From OFTM382 sp964448185 (GTDB lineage Bacteria; Planctomycetota; Phycisphaerae; Phycisphaerales; UBA1924): a stretch of 6,755 bases of DNA. Every line of letters starts with the position of its first letter. Within the stretch, counting starts at the first letter, position 1. The notes under the pieces were generated by a model. The model was not told the origin of the DNA, searched no databases, and was given only the letters and a program-made list of their open reading frames with translations. Positions 5,128 to 6,755 of this stretch are shown one piece after another. Position numbers and translations under genes: made by a program. Where the stretch lies: NCBI GenBank assembly GCA_964448185.1, contig CAYUVO010000122.1:1-6755 (forward strand), read 5' to 3'.

Positions 5128-6755
5128 ATGCCACAAGATCCATCCACTGCCCCTCCGGCTGTCCACAAAGCGAACATCAAAGAAACCATTACCAGCATCA
5201 TCATCTCGCTGGCGCTCGCGTTTACGTTTCGTGGCTTCGTGATCGAAGGCTTTGTAATCCCCACGGGCTCGATGGCTCCGACCCTCCACGGCGCGTACAT
5301 GCGCATGCACAGCCCCGCGAGCGGCTACGACTGGGCGGTCGGCCCTTGGGACTATGACCGTCGGCGCGGCGTCCCGCTCCCGATTCAGGGTGCCACGACT
5401 CATGTCGGGGTCACCGATCCCATGAGCGGGCTGCGCGTCGGAGGCGATCCGGGACTGCCCGTCGACATGGGCAAGAAGGTCCGGCTGCTCGGCGGCGACC
5501 GCATCTTCGTGCTCAAATATCTCCACGGCCTCTTCAACCCGACCCGCTTCGACTCGGTGGTCTTCCGGTTCCCGGGCAACCCACGCGAGAACTACATCAA
5601 GCGGCTCATCGGACTGCCCGGCGAAGAAATCGCTCTGGTCGATGGGGACGTGTTTGTGCGCACGCCGGTAGATCTTGTTGATGGTCACAGCGATTGGGCC
5701 GCGGAGGGCTGGACGATTGTCCGCAAACCCGAGCGCCAACAACGCCAGCTCTGGATGCCGATGTTTGACAGCCACTTTGCACCGCCCGAGGTCGAAGAGA
5801 GCCGAAAGGGCTACCACACGCCGTGGCTTGGACAAACTCCCAGCGGCGAACGCGACCGCAACTGGACGATTGGCAATGCCCGCAGCTACCACTACGACAA
5901 CGCCAAACCGACCACTCTTGCATGGGATTCGGACGCTCGGCCCGTGTGCGACTTCTACGCCTACAACGATATCAAGATCACTGATTACAGCTGGGGGATC
6001 TACGGCGTCGCCCCGCGCGGAGGTCACGGCCAAAGCAGAATCTTCCCGGTCAGCGATATGCGGGCTTCGTTTTTGTATGAATCAGACAACGCGACGGACT
6101 CAACTGTTGCGTTTGTTCTCAACACCCGCAGCCACCAGTTCCGCGCCGAGATCAAAGGCACCAGCATCACGCTGCGGATGAAGCCTGATGGTTCTGAACA
6201 ATGGACCGATCTGGGTTCGGGCACGCTTGGCAAAGCGTTGGGTGCTGGCTCGCCTAGCCGCGTGGAGTTCTGGCACGCCGATCAGGAGTTGTCCGTCTGG
6301 ATCGATGGCGAGAAGGTCGCCCAAGGCCGATACGAATGGTCGCCAGCTGAACGGATTGCGATGGCGACGACCATCGACCCCGCGACGCTCATCAGCGAAA
6401 CCATGCCCCGCAACAATCCGATGGCGCAGTCCAGCAACACGCACCGGGCCACCATGCATCTCGAGTTTGCGGGCAGCCCGTTTGCGCTCCACCGCGTTCG
6501 ACTCGACCGGGACATCCACTACCAAGCGGGACAGTTCACTGGGAACGCTAAGGGACAGCAACATTCGCAGGCGAAAGAGCCCTCGCGTGCGACGCATCCG
6601 ATGCAGCCGTTGGTGCTCGACAAGGGCCAGCACCTGATGTGCGGCGACAACAGCGCGTCGAGCCTCGATGGTCGGCTCTGGGATACGCCCAGCCCGTGGC
6701 TCGAAGCCAACTTCGGCTCGGGTGTGGCTGGAGTTGTTCCCGAAGAACTCATCGT
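5128..6755 (+). CDS. lepB: Signal peptidase I with large insert, 3' end off-window
   Basis: The frame stays open from ATG 5128 to the window end, giving 542 complete residues. It removes signal peptides from exported proteins at the outer face of the membrane by a Ser/Lys dyad. After a short cytoplasmic N-terminus, the membrane helix is at about 21-40. Box B is IPTGSMAPTL with catalytic S48; box C is GGDRIFVLKY (122-131); box D is ENYIKRLIGLPGEE with catalytic K158; box E is CGDNSASSLDGR (505-516), with S512 and D514 at the conserved positions. Boxes D and E, normally close to 100 residues apart or less, are separated by about 330. The insert has a predicted beta-rich part at about 275-410 with SRVEFWHADQELSVWIDGEK (377-396), like LamG/concanavalin-type sandwiches. 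Between boxes B and C there is a further segment of about 70 residues. All catalytic boxes seem intact, so it should be active. It starts 9 nt after ricT without a Shine-Dalgarno. Confidence 0.93.
   Translation, partial: MPQDPSTAPPAVHKANIKETITSIIISLALAFTFRGFVIEGFVIPTGSMAPTLHGAYMRMHSPASGYDWAVGPWDYDRRRGVPLPIQGATTHVGVTDPMSGLRVGGDPGLPVDMGKKVRLLGGDRIFVLKYLHGLFNPTRFDSVVFRFPGNPRENYIKRLIGLPGEEIALVDGDVFVRTPVDLVDGHSDWAAEGWTIVRKPERQQRQLWMPMFDSHFAPPEVEESRKGYHTPWLGQTPSGERDRNWTIGNARSYHYDNAKPTTLAWDSDARPVCDFYAYNDIKITDYSWGIYGVAPRGGHGQSRIFPVSDMRASFLYESDNATDSTVAFVLNTRSHQFRAEIKGTSITLRMKPDGSEQWTDLGSGTLGKALGAGSPSRVEFWHADQELSVWIDGEKVAQGRYEWSPAERIAMATTIDPATLISETMPRNNPMAQSSNTHRATMHLEFAGSPFALHRVRLDRDIHYQAGQFTGNAKGQQHSQAKEPSRATHPMQPLVLDKGQHLMCGDNSASSLDGRLWDTPSPWLEANFGSGVAGVVPEELI

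Noticed and set aside
5044..6033. 329-codon open frame on the - strand
   Set aside because: It lies wholly over the well-supported signal peptidase and the ricT end. Its protein shows no recognisable domain, and long antisense frames are common opposite GC-rich codons.
6100..6633. 177-codon open frame on the - strand opposite lepB
   Set aside because: It is antisense to the insert and box E approach of signal peptidase, with no start signals or recognisable protein features.
1..6755. CRISPR array, tRNA/rRNA, insertion sequence, phage or defence island
   Set aside because: No regularly spaced repeats, no cloverleaf or rRNA-like stretches, no transposase or integrase motifs, and uniform GC-rich coding style throughout. 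Only the 14-bp tandem repeat was found.

Overview
The window reads as ordinary chromosomal DNA of a GC-rich planctomycete, most likely class Phycisphaerae. This rests on protein content rather than on any marker gene. It carries a very long signal peptidase I with a large insert between its catalytic boxes, a HYExAFE-type protein, a planctomycete-style MCE/MlaD protein, and a RicT/PSP1 protein with an arginine-rich tail. All supported genes are on the + strand, packed tightly, with only short spacers (no gene-free stretch exceeds about 90 bases). I see no tRNA, rRNA, CRISPR array, insertion sequence or transfer signature.

Layout. (1) Positions 1-319 are the C-terminal end of an MlaF-type ABC ATPase. 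It is followed by an MCE-domain MlaD-like protein (406-1761), so the left part is a lipid-trafficking (Mla) locus. (2) 1838-2587 is a HYExAFE-family protein in which I see a PD-(D/E)xK nuclease-like residue pattern. It overlaps by one base (TGATG) a tiny signal-peptide plus membrane-helix protein (2587-2838). (3) 2921-3214 and 3211-3546 are two small secreted or membrane-anchored proteins joined by an ATGA overlap; they seem to share one approx. 45-residue domain. (4) 3631-5118 is a RicT (PSP1) iron-sulfur protein with a long low-complexity, Arg-rich C-terminus. It is followed 9 nt later by signal peptidase I (5128 to beyond the window end).

Expression signals divide the genes into two styles. 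The two small-protein genes at 2921 and 3211 have clear Shine-Dalgarno sequences. The other starts lack one. Upstream of three of these starts (1838, 2587, 5128) a TAnnnT hexamer lies 6-7 nt before the ATG, the geometry of leaderless mRNAs. Ahead of the mlaD-like gene and ricT, a TAnnnT or near match lies 7-9 nt before a tiny ORF whose stop overlaps or nearly touches the real start. This is the most unusual pattern in the window, but it is inference from short motifs.

Functionally the genes serve the cell envelope (lipid transport, small exported proteins, signal peptide removal) and RNA-related regulation (RicT). The most notable protein features are the signal peptidase insert with a jelly-roll-like segment, the RicT arginine-rich tail, the paralogous small-protein pair and the possible nuclease fold of the HYExAFE protein.
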